From positions 1 to 64,000 of the forward strand of contig NBMY01000110.1 of NCBI GenBank assembly GCA_002212985.1: a stretch of DNA of 64,000 nt. The letters run 5' to 3'. Of this stretch, positions 61,261-64,000 are shown piece by piece; position 1 is the stretch's first letter; each line of letters starts with the position of its first letter. The notes under the pieces were generated by a model. The model was not told where the DNA came from and searched no databases. It saw only the letters and a program-made list of their open reading frames with translations. Source of the DNA: Sphingobacteriales bacterium TSM_CSS (lineage in GTDB: Bacteria > Bacteroidota > Bacteroidia > Chitinophagales > UBA2359). The translations under genes were made by a program, and so were the position numbers.

Positions 61261-62202
61261 TTAGCTTCCCGCCGTTGGGTTGGTGGTAAAACTGCCAATT
61301 AAATCAATTTTTCGTATCAGGCCTATACCCTCGTTTTGCTCTACAATGCTAAAGTAGCGCAGGGCAATTACCACCATGGCAACCACATTTACTATAACTG
61401 CCACAATGGTATAAAGCAATCCAAGCACCGGTATCAGAAACAGGGCTTCGTCCCATGAAAACATATCAATTAGAAAAATGGCGCCGCCGGTAATAAAGGT
61501 AGGAATTAAACCGGTTATAGAAAACGAAATGAACAAGGTAATGGTGTACAGCCACAAAGTAGAAAGCCAGTTGCCCGAAATTAGCTCAAAACAGCGCTTT
61601 ACCGATGCAATGAAACCTTTTCGCTCAACCAGCCTGACTATGTAAATAAAAGACAGCGCCACAAACGGGTAGGTAAGCAGCATCAGCAGGACTATACTGC
61701 CCAACACACCCAGCACAGGGGTTAAATCGGCCAGGCCAAATACCATTGCCATGCCTGCTGCCAGCGCCAATGCAAGTGCAAAAATTGCCACTACCAGCAG
61801 CACATACAAGAAAAAAGTGGTAGAAAGGTAAATGCCTATATTGCGGTAAACCTGCCCGGCCAGTTCTTTTACCGTTATTTGCCCGTAATCGGGCCGTTTT
61901 ATGTACAAAATAAGCAGTTCATAAATAACTGCCAACAATACCACTGCCCCCAGCATCACCAGCACCGAAAACAGGTAAGAAATGCCCATTGCTTCAAACC
62001 CCTGGCTAAAATTAGAACTTGCACCAATTACCACTGCCAAAACAACATAATAGCCCACTAAGCCAGTTAAAAAAAAGGGCATGGCAATAATGCCAATTCC
62101 TTTTGTAAGCAGTACAATGTTTTGCCTTATAAACACATTGGCTGCGCTTAAGGTTTCGCTCATATTGCGCACTTTCCGGAATACGATTTTTTCGGGATCC
62201 AT
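61261..62202 (-). CDS. Integral membrane protein of unknown function
   Basis: A 313-residue protein with about six to seven hydrophobic segments. RKVRNMSETLSAANVFIRQN at the start, a long SFIYIVRLVERKGFIASVKRCFELI and a final FSIVEQNEGIGLIRKIDLIG are conserved-looking, charged cytoplasmic parts. The layout recalls the glycerophosphodiester-phosphodiesterase membrane domain and YciC-like membrane proteins, but no enzyme domain is attached. It lies 80 bp after the pullulanase gene on the minus strand and converges with the RlmK-like gene. No function is assigned. Confidence 0.78.
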   Translation of the reverse strand: MDPEKIVFRKVRNMSETLSAANVFIRQNIVLLTKGIGIIAMPFFLTGLVGYYVVLAVVIGASSNFSQGFEAMGISYLFSVLVMLGAVVLLAVIYELLILYIKRPDYGQITVKELAGQVYRNIGIYLSTTFFLYVLLVVAIFALALALAAGMAMVFGLADLTPVLGVLGSIVLLMLLTYPFVALSFIYIVRLVERKGFIASVKRCFELISGNWLSTLWLYTITLFISFSITGLIPTFITGGAIFLIDMFSWDEALFLIPVLGLLYTIVAVIVNVVAMVVIALRYFSIVEQNEGIGLIRKIDLIGSFTTNPTAGS

Positions 62203-62282
62203 GCAGCAGGTGGGTTTGGTTTAGGGTGGCAGTGTACCCCGGCATAGGGCAATTTTTAAGCCCTTACCTAAGTTGGTTGGGG

Positions 62283-64000
62283 TTATTCTTCGGCCAATAT
62301 AAGCGCCGATATGGGCGGCAGGGTTGCTTTTTTGCCTTTCATTTTCTTTTTGGCCTTCAGGTCAACCGTCCAATCGTTCACTACAATTTTCCAGTCGCCT
62401 TCGGGCAGGGTAATTTCGGACTCTTTGTCGTGGTTGCCGTTGAACAGCACCAAAATAGATTTCCATTTATCGCCGTTGGCGTTGTTGTCTAAGGTGTAGC
62501 CCACCACATTGGGCTGGTTAATGGTAAGGAAATGCAGGTTTTGCGCCAGCATTTCGGTAGTAGGCATGTGGAAAGCGGGGTGAGCCTTACGCAGGGCAAT
62601 AAGGGCGCAGTGGTAATCAAACAGTTGTTTATATTGCGTTTTTCGGTGCCAGTCAATTTGGTTAATGGCATCGGGCGATTTGTAGGAGTTTTCCACGCCG
62701 TTTTTGGTTCGGGTCATTTCTTCGCCGGCGTGCAAAAACGGTATGCCCTGCGAGGTTAGCACAATGGTATTGGCCAAACGGTGCATCAGCAGGCGTTGTT
62801 CATCAGAGTCGGCAGCGTTGGAAAGCAGCAGGCGGTCGTACAGGGTGTGGTTATCGTGGCAGGTAACGTAGTTAATGCATTGCGTTGGAGCGCCGGCCCA
62901 ATAAGCGCTGGAGTAGTTAACCTTGCCATAGTTTACCTGCGGGTGCTGGGTGGCAGCCACAATGCCAAATTTAATGGTTTCTTCTTTGCCATCGGCGCCG
63001 CTTACAAAGCCTTTTTCATCATGTACAAACACGCTGCCTTTCAGCCCGTCGCGCAGGTCGTCGCTAAAGGCGGCTAATTTGGGTACGCGGTAAATGTACT
63101 TTTTAACCGGCCGCTGGTCTTCGGGCAGGGGAGTGCTGCCGCCGGTCCAACCTTCGCCATACACAAAAATGGTAGGGTCAATGGCATCTAAGGCTGCCCG
63201 CACCTGATTCATGGTTTCAATATCATGAATAGCCATCAGGTCGAACCGGAAACCGTCAATATGAAACTCCGAAGCCCAGTATTTTACCGATTCCACAATC
63301 ATTTTGCGTACCATAGGCCGTTCCGATGCCGTTTCGTTGCCGCAAGCCGATGCGTTTGAAAACCCGCCGCTTTCGTTTTGTCGGTAGTAGTAGCCGGGCG
63401 CTAATTGTTCAAAATAAGAATCTTGCGTAAGCCCGGTATGGTTATACACCACATCTAAAATTACCCTTACGCCGGCGCTGTGCAGGGCTTTTACCATTTC
63501 TTTAAACTCTTTTATGCGCACACTGCCGTCGTAGGGATTGGTGGCATAAGAACCTTCGGGCGTGTTGTAGTTAAGCGGGTCGTAACCCCAGTTATATTGT
63601 GGTTCATCAAGGCGGGTTTCGTCTATGGAGTTATGGTCAAAAGCGGGCAGAATATGCACATGCGTAACGCCAAGCTGCGCAATGTGGTCTAAGCCTGTTT
63701 TTTCGCCCTGCGGACTTTTGGTGCCTTTTTCGGTTAAGCCCAAATACTTGCCTTTGTGTTCAATACCCGAATTGGGGCTTACAGAAACATCGCGCAAATG
63801 CAGTTCGTAAATAACAATATCCTGAAACCCGTTCAATGGCGGGCGTTTGTCTTTATCCCAATTGGCGGGGTTGGTGGTTTTAAGGTCAACCACCATGCCG
63901 CGTTTACCGTTTACCCCAACGGCTTTGGCATAGGGGTCGGGCACTTCTTCTAACCACTTACCGTCTATTTGGGTTTGAAAGGCATAGTATTTACCCTTTT
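62283..64000 (-). CDS. pulA: Type I pullulanase, 5' end outside the window
   Basis: At least 571 residues of a GH13 pullulanase, which cuts alpha-1,6 branch points in pullulan and starch. Conserved regions in order: DVVYNHTG (region I), DGFRFDLMAIHD (region II with the nucleophile Asp), VYGEGWTGG (region III with the acid Glu) and TCHDNHTLYDRL (region IV); NWGYDPLNYNTPEGSYA is the pullulanase YNWGYDP motif. A C-terminal beta domain ends SALILAEE. The reading frame stays open to 64000, so the N-terminal CBM48-type part and any signal peptide lie beyond. It would help use starch or glycogen. Confidence 0.93.
   Translation of the reverse strand, partial: KGKYYAFQTQIDGKWLEEVPDPYAKAVGVNGKRGMVVDLKTTNPANWDKDKRPPLNGFQDIVIYELHLRDVSVSPNSGIEHKGKYLGLTEKGTKSPQGEKTGLDHIAQLGVTHVHILPAFDHNSIDETRLDEPQYNWGYDPLNYNTPEGSYATNPYDGSVRIKEFKEMVKALHSAGVRVILDVVYNHTGLTQDSYFEQLAPGYYYRQNESGGFSNASACGNETASERPMVRKMIVESVKYWASEFHIDGFRFDLMAIHDIETMNQVRAALDAIDPTIFVYGEGWTGGSTPLPEDQRPVKKYIYRVPKLAAFSDDLRDGLKGSVFVHDEKGFVSGADGKEETIKFGIVAATQHPQVNYGKVNYSSAYWAGAPTQCINYVTCHDNHTLYDRLLLSNAADSDEQRLLMHRLANTIVLTSQGIPFLHAGEEMTRTKNGVENSYKSPDAINQIDWHRKTQYKQLFDYHCALIALRKAHPAFHMPTTEMLAQNLHFLTINQPNVVGYTLDNNANGDKWKSILVLFNGNHDKESEITLPEGDWKIVVNDWTVDLKAKKKMKGKKATLPPISALILAEE

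Overview
The window looks like chromosome of a member of the Bacteroidota, probably near the Chitinophagales/Saprospirales. The evidence is a giant secreted adhesin ending in a gliding-motility/type IX secretion C-terminal domain, many TAnnTTTG -7 promoter boxes, starts without Shine-Dalgarno sequences, a futalosine-pathway menaquinone gene (mqnD), the DUF3822-rsmD-coaD neighbourhood and Bacteroidota-type lipoproteins. The placement below phylum is a guess. No rRNA, CRISPR array, phage or intact insertion sequence was seen.

Layout. 0.2-4.2 kb: a three-gene operon (permease, glutamine-synthetase-like ligase, iron alcohol dehydrogenase) that fits ethanolamine or amine use through gamma-glutamylation. 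4.4-9.4 kb: an uncharacterised protein, mqnD, a GNAT acetyltransferase, another uncharacterised protein and a CAU-anticodon tRNA. 9.4-19.4 kb: a secreted alpha/beta hydrolase with a dockerin-like tail, ftcD, hemB, a hotdog thioesterase, a pilin-like membrane protein, DUF3822-rsmD-coaD, a cysteine desulfurase and a DUF983 protein. 19.5-28.5 kb: one gene for a ~2,990-residue multidomain adhesin. 28.8-30.6 kb: fbp and a possible LolA-like secreted protein.

30.6-45.5 kb is the accessory, surface-chemistry part. It holds an MBOAT O-acyltransferase with an SGNH partner, a 196-bp MITE with perfect terminal repeats and an 8-bp target duplication in the promoter region of that pair, a transglutaminase-like protein, a second SGNH hydrolase, an HTTM-like membrane protein overlapping a small partner, a SAM methyltransferase, and a minus-strand cassette of Wzt-type ABC ATPase, PhyH dioxygenase, sulfotransferase and two more PhyH dioxygenases. 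A sensor kinase with its own consensus promoter follows. These genes probably build and decorate a glycan or lipid, but the substrate cannot be read from the sequence.

45.5-64 kb is mostly housekeeping: hemL, rnr, two small secreted proteins, an AT-rich 0.9-kb gap with a cluster of DnaA boxes (candidate origin or DnaA-controlled region), dnaB interrupted by a 341-residue LAGLIDADG intein inside the Walker A motif, eno, a Dpm1-like glycosyltransferase, a DnaQ-like exonuclease, mpl, a 50-residue lipoprotein, a lipoprotein of the endonuclease/exonuclease/phosphatase family, a stand-alone RlmK-like methyltransferase, a membrane protein and a type I pullulanase cut by the window end.

The points most worth a second look are the Wzt-PhyH-sulfotransferase cassette, the DnaB intein, the DnaA-box cluster, the MITE that appears to have split a promoter, and the four-cysteine repeat series of the adhesin.
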